A DNA stretch of 64,000 nucleotides, taken from Helicobacteraceae bacterium (lineage in GTDB: Bacteria; Campylobacterota; Campylobacteria; Campylobacterales; Sulfurimonadaceae). The translations under genes and the position numbers were made by a program. The DNA is taken from positions 22,539 through 86,538 of the forward strand of contig CANMJR010000009.1 of the NCBI GenBank assembly GCA_947498025.1. The letters run 5' to 3'. Of this stretch, positions 16,825 through 24,656 are shown piece by piece. The notes under the pieces are model-generated. The model saw nothing but the letters and a program-made list of their open reading frames with translations, searched no databases and was not told the origin of the DNA. Each line of letters starts with the position of its first letter. Position 1 is the first letter of the stretch.

Positions 16825-18335
16825 ACCTTTTAAATACTGAATATTTCTGGCTTTTACTCCTTCTCGCACCCCTCTTTATCAAAAAAAATTTTAGGGAGAT
16901 GAGTTTTGTCTCTTATGGATATATTTTTACCTTTTTATTTATTGTTTTGGCACTTACCCGCCCGGTAATTGAGCAAGAGCCAATCAAAAGTGAACAGGTG
17001 CTGAGTGATGTGATAATTGCCGTGGATTTGTCCTACTCCATGCATGCAACAGATATTTTGCCCTCGCGGCTAGAAAAGGCAAAAGAGATAGTACAAACCC
17101 TTGTAAAAGTCCAAACAGAGAGTAGATTTGGAGTTGTCGGATTTACAACAAATGCCATAGTTTTATCACCGCTCACAGAAGATAGTGAACTTTTGCTTCA
17201 TCTATTTAACTCACTCGAGCAAAAATTGGTCATCACAAAGGGAAGCAGTGTTTTACCTGCCATAGAGCTGTCTCGCAAAATGTCAAAATCAAAACATCCG
17301 AGTGTGGTTATTTTGAGTGACGGAGCGGATGAGCCGAGTTATGAAAAAGAGGCGAGGCTCGCAAAAGAGAGCGGTTTAATCGTTAATGTTTTTATAATTG
17401 CCACGGAGATGGGCGGAACATTGACTCTTGAAAATGGGGAGTTGCTCAAAGATGAAAAGGGAAATATCGTAGTCTCAAGGGCAAACAGTGCTCTTTCAGT
17501 TGTGGCAACAACAAGCGGCGGCGTTTTTACCGAGAGTCTTGATGTGCTCTTGGAAGCGTTAGAGGAGCAAAAAAACAGAGAGTTTAAAACCCGGACTTCC
17601 ATTATGAAAAACCTAGAACTCTTTTATTACTTCGTAGTTTTGGCAATCCTTACATTTTTGGTAACAACCACCACTCTCAAACGCTTTATACTCGCTTTTT
17701 TACTTCTTTTTGGAGTGCATTTAAGTGCTTCTCCCTACGAGCAGATACATGAAAATATCGCAAAGAGTGCCTATGAAAAAAAGGATTATAAAAGAGCGAT
17801 AGAACATTATCAAAAGATTGACAAAAGCAGAGCCTACTTTAATCTGGCATGTGCATATTATAAAGAGGGTGAATATGAGAAGGCATTGACAAATTTTGCA
17901 AGGGTGAAATCAAACGATGCGAAGTTTAAGTCGGAGCTATTCTATAACATGGCAAACACGCTTGTAAGGCTCAAAGAGTTCAAAAAAGCGAGAGAGGCGT
18001 ATTTGAAATCGCTTACACTTTTTTACTCAAAAGAGGCAGATGAGAATCTGCAATATATCAAAGATGTTGCAGAAGAAAAAACGATGAGTACAGGGCAGCA
18101 AAAAACAAAAAACAATTCTGAAATTGCAAAACAAGAAGAGTCTTCACAAAAGAAAAAAGAGGGCGGCGGTTCCAACATGGAAGTGAGTGCAAATGCAAGC
18201 AGCGGGGCAAGTGATGCGGAGAAAAAAGCAAAAAATGAGGGTATGCTCAACCTCAATGGCGGCAAAGCAAAACTAAGCTCAAAACAGTATGAGCTCATCA
18301 ACAAAAGAGGGACAAATGAACAAAAACCTTGGTAA
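16821..18335 (+). CDS. batB: BatB/BatC-like fusion: VWA domain plus TPR region (Bat set 1)
   Basis: Residues 1-50 hold membrane segments. The VWA domain (about 62-260) has MIDAS D69-L-S-Y-S73 and LSDGADE. A membrane segment follows at about 272-300, then TPR repeats (about 305-410, e.g. YKRAIEHYQKIDKSRAYFNL). The Lys/Gln/Ser-rich tail ends QKPW. BatB and BatC are separate proteins in many bacteria; here they form one chain, as in the second set. Its last 20 bases overlap the start of the BatD-like gene. Confidence 0.87.
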   Translation: MNLLNTEYFWLLLLLAPLFIKKNFREMSFVSYGYIFTFLFIVLALTRPVIEQEPIKSEQVLSDVIIAVDLSYSMHATDILPSRLEKAKEIVQTLVKVQTESRFGVVGFTTNAIVLSPLTEDSELLLHLFNSLEQKLVITKGSSVLPAIELSRKMSKSKHPSVVILSDGADEPSYEKEARLAKESGLIVNVFIIATEMGGTLTLENGELLKDEKGNIVVSRANSALSVVATTSGGVFTESLDVLLEALEEQKNREFKTRTSIMKNLELFYYFVVLAILTFLVTTTTLKRFILAFLLLFGVHLSASPYEQIHENIAKSAYEKKDYKRAIEHYQKIDKSRAYFNLACAYYKEGEYEKALTNFARVKSNDAKFKSELFYNMANTLVRLKEFKKAREAYLKSLTLFYSKEADENLQYIKDVAEEKTMSTGQQKTKNNSEIAKQEESSQKKKEGGGSNMEVSANASSGASDAEKKAKNEGMLNLNGGKAKLSSKQYELINKRGTNEQKPW

Positions 18336-19428
18336 ATTTTTTTTACTATTTTTAGCACTCTGGCATGTGGAGATTTTTGCATCAACTTATGTTTGGCATG
18401 TTGAGGCTGATAAAAAAACAGCATTTGTAAACGAAGCGATTTATTTAAAATATAGCTGCGAATTTAGCGACAGAGCGGAGCTCTACTCCATAGATTTTAA
18501 TCCGGTAGCGGAGAATGAAGAATATAGTTTGAAACTTTTAAGTCAAACAACAAAAATTGAAGATGGCAGAAAAATAGTTTTATATGAGTTTGTGGTATTT
18601 GCAAAAAGAGCCGGTGAAGTGAAGTTTGACTTTGACATGGCGATGAAAAAAAGCAATCGTGATTCAATAGAAAATATGATTATAGGCAGGGATAATATAC
18701 AGGTAGAGCAGTTTTCAACAACTCTTGTACATCAAGAGAGTATAGCTGTTGAGGTAAAAGAGATTCTTACTGATTTGTTCGGCTCGTTAGACATGCAGAT
18801 AAAAAAAGATGAGCCCAAAGTAAAAGCATATGAGCCTTTGCACATGGAGATAACTCTCAAAGGGATAGGAAATTTTGAAGCACTAAAGCCCTATGAATTT
18901 AGCATTGTGGGAGTGAAAGTATTTTCAGAAATACCGATAGAAAATGTGACACTAACAAAAGATGGACTGAGCGGTGAGTGGAGCCAAAAGTTTGCTTTTG
19001 TCGGTGATAAAGATTTTGAAATACCTGCTTTTTCGTTTAAATATTTTGATAAAGATGAGCAGAAAATCAGAGAGATTCATTTTGAAGCAATAAAAGTGGA
19101 GGTAAGTAAAGCCTTTTCAAAAGAGGAGCTTATTGAAGCAGACGAGAATGAGAAAAGTTTTTTAAAGTTAGAGCATCTCTATTACTTTTTAACCTTTATA
19201 GCGGGCTTTTTAGCCTCTAAAATCAAAATAAAAAAATCAGTCACACAGACCAAAGAGGAGATTTTTTTAAATAAAATACAAAATGCAAAATCACTCGAAG
19301 AGCTCTGCATGCTGCTAGCGCTCAAAGACTCTAAAAAATATAGTGATATTATTTTAAAAATAGAGACAAAAGAGATACCTTCTCTTAAAAGAGCGAAAGA
19401 GGCTTCAAGTTTGTTAATGCAGAATTAA
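18316..19428 (+). CDS. batD: BatD-like exported membrane protein (Bat set 1)
   Basis: The 370-residue product starts MNKNLGKFFLLFLALW, a signal peptide, followed by beta-rich periplasmic repeats (e.g. EPLHMEITLKGIGNFEALKP and KFAFVGDKDFEIPAFSFKYF). One membrane segment lies near residue 290, with a cytoplasmic tail. The phrase pattern matches the set 2 BatD (DEDFTIPPFELKYF), but this copy is about 100 residues shorter because it lacks the first repeat. The ATG at 18316 has GAGG 7 bases upstream and overlaps the batB end; an ATG at 18289 is less likely. Confidence 0.83.
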   Translation: MNKNLGKFFLLFLALWHVEIFASTYVWHVEADKKTAFVNEAIYLKYSCEFSDRAELYSIDFNPVAENEEYSLKLLSQTTKIEDGRKIVLYEFVVFAKRAGEVKFDFDMAMKKSNRDSIENMIIGRDNIQVEQFSTTLVHQESIAVEVKEILTDLFGSLDMQIKKDEPKVKAYEPLHMEITLKGIGNFEALKPYEFSIVGVKVFSEIPIENVTLTKDGLSGEWSQKFAFVGDKDFEIPAFSFKYFDKDEQKIREIHFEAIKVEVSKAFSKEELIEADENEKSFLKLEHLYYFLTFIAGFLASKIKIKKSVTQTKEEIFLNKIQNAKSLEELCMLLALKDSKKYSDIILKIETKEIPSLKRAKEASSLLMQN

Positions 19429-19432
19429 CTCC

Positions 19433-19455
19433 ATTTTAACTAGAATAGTTAAAAT
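19433..19455 (+). terminator. hairpin between batD1 and the CsgG-like gene
   Basis: ATTTTAAC (19433-19440) pairs with GTTAAAAT (19448-19455) around TAGAATA. It may attenuate transcription from Bat set 1 into the lipoprotein genes. The stem is AT-only apart from one pair, so it is weak. Confidence 0.35.
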
Positions 19456-19471
19456 ATTTGTAGGAATTAAA

Positions 19472-20476
19472 ATGTATAAATCTCTCTTTTTGTTTTCGTC
19501 GTTGGCGGCTGTGGTTATGATGAGCGGTTGTGCGCAAAGAATCAGTGTGAAAGCCCTTATTCCCGCAGAGATAGATAGAGCGACAAGCACAAAAAAAATC
19601 GCAATAACAGAGTTTAAAAACGATTTCGTAGGTCTTAGCTCAAAGATAGAGGCAAATCTTGCAAATCAAAGAATTGATAATCAAACTTTTTTTACATTAG
19701 TAAGCAGAAGCGATATTGATAAGGTTATAAGAGAGCAAAAAATTCAAAATAGCGGTTTGGTAGAGCCAAAAGATGCGGTTGAGGTGGGCAATCTTATAGG
19801 TGCACAGGCGATTATCTCCGGAGATGTCGGACAGGTTACTTCAAGCGACTCCTTCTATTATGAAAGCCGTTCCAAATGTGCTGATAAAAAATGCAGTGAG
19901 CTGGTTTACTACAATGTAGGCTGCAACATGCGGGTTGTCGGTCTCTCAGCCCAAATACGGATGATTGACATAGCAAAGGGTGATATTATTTATGCCGATA
20001 CAATGGCAAAAACAGCCGAATTTAGGCATTGCATCGATGATTATAGAGCTATTCCCTCAACGGAGATAGCAGCACAAAGTTTGGCAAATGATATTTCTCA
20101 AACTTTTTCATACAAACTCACACCGCATTATCGCTATTTTGATGTTGTTTTGCTTGAAGATGCAGATTTAGATTATAACAAGGCTCAGGAAAAACTTTTG
20201 GAGAGTTCTTTGGAGTATATTAAACAAAATAGATATGACAAAGCCGAAAAACTGCTTATGGAGTTGATAGATGCAACCGACAGAAAGAGTTTAGTGGCTT
20301 TTTACAATCTCGGAGTGGTCAAAGAGGCACAGGGTGAGTTCATAAAAGCCCAGGAGTATTATAAAATGGCTGATGCTTTGATGGTTGAGCCGATAGAAGA
20401 GGTAAGTACTGCCTACAATAGAATTGGTTTGATGATAACAAATCAAGTCAAATCACAAGAGCAGATGTCAAGGTAG
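19472..20476 (+). CDS. CsgG-like lipoprotein with C-terminal TPR
   Basis: The 334-residue protein has a lipobox at MMSGC (cysteine near residue 20). A CsgG-like domain follows (KKIAITEFKNDF, then FTLVSRSDIDKVIREQK, then GAQAIISGDVGQV and VGLSAQIRMIDIAKGDIIYA), with an extra Cys-containing insertion (SKCADKKCSEL). A TPR-like segment ends the protein (about 245-310). CsgG relatives sit in the outer membrane and may form pores or bind peptidoglycan. It lies between the two Bat sets and just before an LPP20 lipoprotein, suggesting an outer-membrane partner complex. The function is unproven. Confidence 0.75.
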   Translation: MYKSLFLFSSLAAVVMMSGCAQRISVKALIPAEIDRATSTKKIAITEFKNDFVGLSSKIEANLANQRIDNQTFFTLVSRSDIDKVIREQKIQNSGLVEPKDAVEVGNLIGAQAIISGDVGQVTSSDSFYYESRSKCADKKCSELVYYNVGCNMRVVGLSAQIRMIDIAKGDIIYADTMAKTAEFRHCIDDYRAIPSTEIAAQSLANDISQTFSYKLTPHYRYFDVVLLEDADLDYNKAQEKLLESSLEYIKQNRYDKAEKLLMELIDATDRKSLVAFYNLGVVKEAQGEFIKAQEYYKMADALMVEPIEEVSTAYNRIGLMITNQVKSQEQMSR

Positions 20477-20480
20477 TTTG

Positions 20481-21467
20481 ATGAGATATTTTATAACTCT
20501 TTTGAGTGCACTGCTATTTTTATCGGCATGTGCGAGTCAAAAGCAATCTGTAGTAGCAAGCAAAAAAGAGTTGCCCCTGTGGTACAAAAATCCTACAAAA
20601 ACAAGCGTATTTGTTATGTACGCGACAGGGGAGGGAGAGAGCAAGGAGGAGGCAGTGGCGGTCGCACTCAGTGCCATGGCTTCCACTCTGAGCGTCTCAA
20701 TCTCATCACAGTTTAAAACAAAAAGTATTGTCCAAGAGGGCGATATTGAGAGTTCCCAAACAACAAGTACCAATGAAGTCAAGAGTGATGTTAAAAAGAT
20801 TCGCATCAGTAACTATGAAGTGGTTGAGAGTGAAGAAATCGGATTTAGAAAGTTCGTAGTGCTGGTGAAATCCGAGAAGAGAAAACTTTTTGAGAGTCTT
20901 AAAAAAGAGCTAGAACAAAAATTTAGCCTTGCTAAAACGGGGGTGACTTCAAATGTCCTCAAAGAACTGGGCAGTTATAAAGAGCAAATAAATTCATTGC
21001 AAGATGTCCCAAACATGCTCACGGTTATGAGTGTGCTGGACGAGAATTTTGACGGCTCAAAATATATAAAAAAAGTAAAAGAGATAGATGAAAAGTATGA
21101 GAAGCTGCTCAATTCCATAACCTTTAGCATTGAAAGTGACAGTGAATCACAAAACCTCAAGGCACCCATTCAAAAGGGGCTGAGTGCGAAAAAACTGACC
21201 ATAAAAGAGAGTGGCGGGAAAAACCATTTTAAAATTTATATTGTTTCAAAGACGGAACAAGCCTTATCCTACGGCTTCAGCTTGGCGAGATGCGCAATAA
21301 ATATAAGCACAAAAGATTACAGCGGTGCGATTATAGGAAGTAACAAGCTAAATATCACAGGACAATCAACGCAGGGCTACAATATAGCCAAAGAGAACGT
21401 CGCAATCAAGCTGAGTGAGATGGTTAAAAAAGAGGGGATAGAGAAAATTTTAGGACTTGAAATATAG
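20481..21467 (+). CDS. LPP20-family lipoprotein
   Basis: The signal peptide ends in the lipobox LSACAS (cysteine near residue 17). The LPP20 domain follows: LPLWYKNPTKTSVFVMYATG, then SKEEAVAVALSAMASTLSVS. A helical middle and a beta-rich C-terminal half of unknown type bring it to 328 residues, much longer than plain LPP20 proteins. It is related in fold to FlgP at 4745-5263 but has no flagellar neighbour. The ATG at 20481 has AAGGTAG upstream, and a TTG at 20478 is the alternative. It lies 4 bases after the CsgG-like gene. Confidence 0.75.
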   Translation: MRYFITLLSALLFLSACASQKQSVVASKKELPLWYKNPTKTSVFVMYATGEGESKEEAVAVALSAMASTLSVSISSQFKTKSIVQEGDIESSQTTSTNEVKSDVKKIRISNYEVVESEEIGFRKFVVLVKSEKRKLFESLKKELEQKFSLAKTGVTSNVLKELGSYKEQINSLQDVPNMLTVMSVLDENFDGSKYIKKVKEIDEKYEKLLNSITFSIESDSESQNLKAPIQKGLSAKKLTIKESGGKNHFKIYIVSKTEQALSYGFSLARCAINISTKDYSGAIIGSNKLNITGQSTQGYNIAKENVAIKLSEMVKKEGIEKILGLEI

Positions 21468-21522
21468 CTAAAATAAAAATTTCTGCAACCTTATATTTAT
21501 CAACCATTAACCCCCTCTTTGC

Positions 21523-21528
21523 TATACT
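21523..21528 (+). promoter_or_regulatory. candidate -10 element for Bat set 2
   Basis: GCTATACTTTTT gives TATACT 31 bases before the moxR start in a 91-base gap, the largest gap inside the Bat region. It implies that set 2 has its own promoter. Confidence 0.4.
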
Positions 21529-21558
21529 TTTTCACTTTAAAAACAAGGTACTATTTAT

Positions 21559-22506
21559 ATGATTTCTAAAATTCAAGAGATAAAAAAAGAGGTTGCGAAG
21601 GTGGTTGTGGGGCAGGAGAAGATGATTGATTCTCTTTTGATTGCGCTTTTGTGTGAGGGGCATATTTTAATTGAGGGTGTTCCGGGGCTTGCAAAAACTA
21701 CGACTGTAAATGCGTTGGCAAAATCATTGGGGTTAAACTTTAAGCGGGCTCAATTTACTCCAGATTTGCTTCCATCGGACATTTTGGGTGCAGAGATTTA
21801 TGACCCGCAAAATAACAGCTTCAAAATCAAAAAAGGTCCAATCTTTACAAACCTGCTTTTGGCGGATGAGATTAACCGCTCTCCGGCAAAAGTTCAGTCG
21901 GCTCTGCTTGAAGTTATGCAGGAAAAACAGGTAACTTTAGGCGATACAACCTTTAAACTTGACCTTCCCTTTTTTGTTATGGCAACGCAGAATCCAGTGG
22001 AGCAAGAGGGCGTTTACCAGCTTCCTGAGGCGCAGCTTGACCGTTTTATGCTCAAACTTTTAGTTGATTACAACACAAAATCAGAGGAGCTTGAAATTGC
22101 AAGACGCATCTCAAGCGGTAATTTTGAAGAGATACATACAGTCTTGTCTCATGAAGAGTTGATAGAGTTAAAAAAAGCTATCAAAGCCGTGCATGTGGAC
22201 AGCGAGGTTGAGGAGTACATGATAGAGCTTGTAAACGCAACCAGAAATCCGAGTGATTACGGGCTTGAGAGGCTCAAAAACTTTATACAGTTTGGTGCAT
22301 CTCCGCGTGTGAGCATCGACATGTTTAAAGCGGTAAAAGCGATGGCATTTTTGCGAGGAAAAGATTTTGTAACGCCTGTGGATGTGGCGTTTATCGCAAA
22401 AGAGCTTATGCGTCACCGTATCGTTTTGAGTTATGAGGCTGAAGCTGAGGGCATCACAACGGATGAGATTATTCAAGCTGTTTTAGAGGCCGTGCAGATA
22501 CCGTAA
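21559..22506 (+). CDS. moxR: MoxR-family AAA+ ATPase
   Basis: The 315-residue chaperone-like ATPase has Walker A GVPGLAKTT (about 40-48), Walker B NLLLADEINRSPAKVQSALL and the sensor ATQNPVEQEGVYQLPEAQLDRF. A lid domain follows. MoxR proteins assemble or activate complexes through partner VWA proteins, here the BatA and BatB products. It is the only MoxR in the window, so it may serve both Bat sets. The stop overlaps the start of the DUF58 gene (TAATG). Confidence 0.94.
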   Translation: MISKIQEIKKEVAKVVVGQEKMIDSLLIALLCEGHILIEGVPGLAKTTTVNALAKSLGLNFKRAQFTPDLLPSDILGAEIYDPQNNSFKIKKGPIFTNLLLADEINRSPAKVQSALLEVMQEKQVTLGDTTFKLDLPFFVMATQNPVEQEGVYQLPEAQLDRFMLKLLVDYNTKSEELEIARRISSGNFEEIHTVLSHEELIELKKAIKAVHVDSEVEEYMIELVNATRNPSDYGLERLKNFIQFGASPRVSIDMFKAVKAMAFLRGKDFVTPVDVAFIAKELMRHRIVLSYEAEAEGITTDEIIQAVLEAVQIP

Positions 22507-23336
22507 TGAGTAAATTACAAAGAATATTAGTTCGTGCAAGACGGCAAGTCTTTAGTGAAATGGTCGGTAATAACCCCTCTATTTTTCAGGGGGAGGGGTA
22601 TGATTTTATAGAGCTTCGTGAGTATATGCCCGGAGATGATATCAGACACATAGACTGGAATATCACTGCAAAAATGCAGAAGCCCTACATTAAAATCTTT
22701 CGTGAAGAGAGAGAGTTGAATGTGGTAGTTGCGAGTGTACTCAACGGAAGCGTGCATTTTGGTTCTAAGAAATTCAAGCAGGATGTGATTGCTGAAATAA
22801 ACGCACTCCTTGGTTTTTCAACTCTAAAAAACGGCGATTTGTTAAGCTCCTATATTTTTACGGATACTATGATTTCTCACTTAAAACCGAGTAAAAAGAT
22901 ACATCAAGTGCAAAAGAGCGTGAGTGAGATTTTAGACTTTTATGCACTGAACCAAAAAGTTGACTTCAAAGTTCTGGCGGACACACTCTATAAAAGATTA
23001 AAAAGAAAATCTCTTATCATAGTAGTAGGAGATTTTTTTGAGATTCCGGACTTTAAGCTTCTGGCTAAAAAGCATGAAGTTGTAGCTGTAATAGTGAGAG
23101 ATTTATTGGAGGAGAAACCTCTTGTTATGGGCTTTTCATCTTTAGTTGACCCCGAGAGCGGAGCAGTTTTGGAGGGTGACTTTAACGCTTCCAGCGTTGA
23201 AGCGTATGCCAAAAAAGTAACAATGCATGACCATAAACTCTATGACACTTTTAGAAAACAGCAAATTAGATTTACAAAAATATACACACACTCCGTTGCA
23301 GCAGTAGAGCTACGCAGACTTTTTGAGGGTAGATAA
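22506..23336 (+). CDS. DUF58 family protein
   Basis: This 276-residue protein has the DUF58 mark PGDDIRHIDW (about 42-51) and a VWA-like fold behind it (ELNVVVASVLNGSVHFGS, LIIVVGDFFEI) whose metal site looks degenerate. DUF58 proteins accompany MoxR in nearly all Bat-type operons, where they probably bridge the ATPase and the membrane VWA proteins. No membrane segment is seen, so it should be cytoplasmic. It overlaps moxR and the following gene by 1 base each. Confidence 0.9.
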   Translation: MSKLQRILVRARRQVFSEMVGNNPSIFQGEGYDFIELREYMPGDDIRHIDWNITAKMQKPYIKIFREERELNVVVASVLNGSVHFGSKKFKQDVIAEINALLGFSTLKNGDLLSSYIFTDTMISHLKPSKKIHQVQKSVSEILDFYALNQKVDFKVLADTLYKRLKRKSLIIVVGDFFEIPDFKLLAKKHEVVAVIVRDLLEEKPLVMGFSSLVDPESGAVLEGDFNASSVEAYAKKVTMHDHKLYDTFRKQQIRFTKIYTHSVAAVELRRLFEGR

Positions 23337-23734
23337 TGCAAAGTTACGACATTCCGTTACATGATATAAAACCGATAGTTGATGTGCATGAGTATTCTCT
23401 CTACTATTTTTTAGGAGTGGCTGGTGCTGCGATACTTTTGGCAGGCGGAATTCTCTATCTCATATATTTATGGCTTAAAAAAAGAAAGAGATTCAACATA
23501 AGAAAAGAGCATAAAAGGGTTTTAAACTCATTAGCTTTTATCGACGCAAAAAGGACGGCATATGCTATTACTCACTATGGCGCAACGTTCAAAAATGATA
23601 CACCTCGACATGGGGAGATGTATAAAAATTTAACAGATAGACTCGAAGCCTACAAATATAAAAAAGAGGTGGACGGTTTAGACAAAGAGACTTTGGGCTA
23701 CTTTGAACTCTATAAAGAGATGTGCGATGTTTGA
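23336..23734 (+). CDS. small membrane protein of the Bat operon (DUF4381-like position)
   Basis: One membrane segment lies at about 23-46 (YYFLGVAGAAILLAGGILYL). A basic cytoplasmic tail of about 85 residues follows (WLKKRKRFNIRKEHKRVL). In MoxR operons a DUF4381 protein stands at just this place between DUF58 and BatA, with a single anchor and helical tail, so I take it as that component. The sequence match is weak. It overlaps the next gene by 8 bases. Confidence 0.7.
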   Translation: MQSYDIPLHDIKPIVDVHEYSLYYFLGVAGAAILLAGGILYLIYLWLKKRKRFNIRKEHKRVLNSLAFIDAKRTAYAITHYGATFKNDTPRHGEMYKNLTDRLEAYKYKKEVDGLDKETLGYFELYKEMCDV

Positions 23735-24656
23735 CGGGCTCTACTTTGAGTTGCCGAAACTCTCTTTTATAATTTTTGTTTTTATCGGGTGTGCGACAAT
23801 ATGTAAAATGCGATTGCCCTCAATCTACTTCCCGCATGCACAGCAGTTTATGAACAATTCGGTATCTACATCTAAACTCCTTTTTTTTCTCAAATGGCTT
23901 GGAATTAGTATGATGATTCTGGCACTCATGTCTCCCGTAAAAGATGAACCTTATGAGATAGAGCCAAAAAATGGGTACGAGATAGCTCTTATACTGGATG
24001 CTTCAGAGTCGATGACGGAGAGGGGGTTTGACAGCGCAAACGAGAACTTAAACAGATTTGATGTTGTGAAAAATATTGTGAGCGATTTTATTGCTAAAAG
24101 AAAGAGCGACAACATGGGTTTGGTGGTTTTTGGAGCCTACTCATTTATAGCTTCGCCGCTCACCTATGATGAGAATATTTTAAGCCGCATAGTCTCTCAG
24201 CTGAGAATAGGAATGGCAGGGAGATTTACGGCACTTTACGAGGCGTTGGCGCAGGGTGTAAATTTACTAAAAACAAGTGAATCCAAGAGCAAAATCGCGA
24301 TACTTTTAACAGACGGTTATAGCACAGCGGGAGCGGATAGAGTTCCTCTTGAAGTAGCACTCGGCATGGCAAAAAAAGAGGGAATTAAAGTCTATCCGAT
24401 TGGCATTGGCAGGTCAAATGAATACAACAAAAATGTTTTGGAAAATATTGCCAAAGAGACCGGCGGAGTAGCTTTTGGAGCTTCGAGTGCAAATGAGCTA
24501 AAAGAGGTTTATTCCAAAATTGATGAACTTGAAAAGTCGGAGATTAAGAGCGAGTCGTTTACATATTTGAAATATTACTTTGCCTATCCGCTCTTCGTGG
24601 CATTGCTATCGCTCATGCTTTATGTCTATCTGAGAAATAAGAGGGGGCATGCATGA
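23727..24656 (+). CDS. batA: BatA-like von Willebrand A membrane protein (Bat set 2)
   Basis: The 309-residue protein has membrane segments at about 11-28, 52-70 and 285-303. The VWA domain has MIDAS residues in LDASESM, Thr in GMAGRFTALYEA and Asp in ILLTDGYS. It aligns along its length with the set 1 protein (shared FIASP.TY, GMAG, KELQEVYNKIDALE versus NELKEVYSKIDELE), so the two are paralogues, clearly diverged. The ATG at 23727 has AAAGAGA upstream at 7 bases. It overlaps batB by 4 bases (ATGA). Confidence 0.9.
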   Translation: MFDGLYFELPKLSFIIFVFIGCATICKMRLPSIYFPHAQQFMNNSVSTSKLLFFLKWLGISMMILALMSPVKDEPYEIEPKNGYEIALILDASESMTERGFDSANENLNRFDVVKNIVSDFIAKRKSDNMGLVVFGAYSFIASPLTYDENILSRIVSQLRIGMAGRFTALYEALAQGVNLLKTSESKSKIAILLTDGYSTAGADRVPLEVALGMAKKEGIKVYPIGIGRSNEYNKNVLENIAKETGGVAFGASSANELKEVYSKIDELEKSEIKSESFTYLKYYFAYPLFVALLSLMLYVYLRNKRGHA

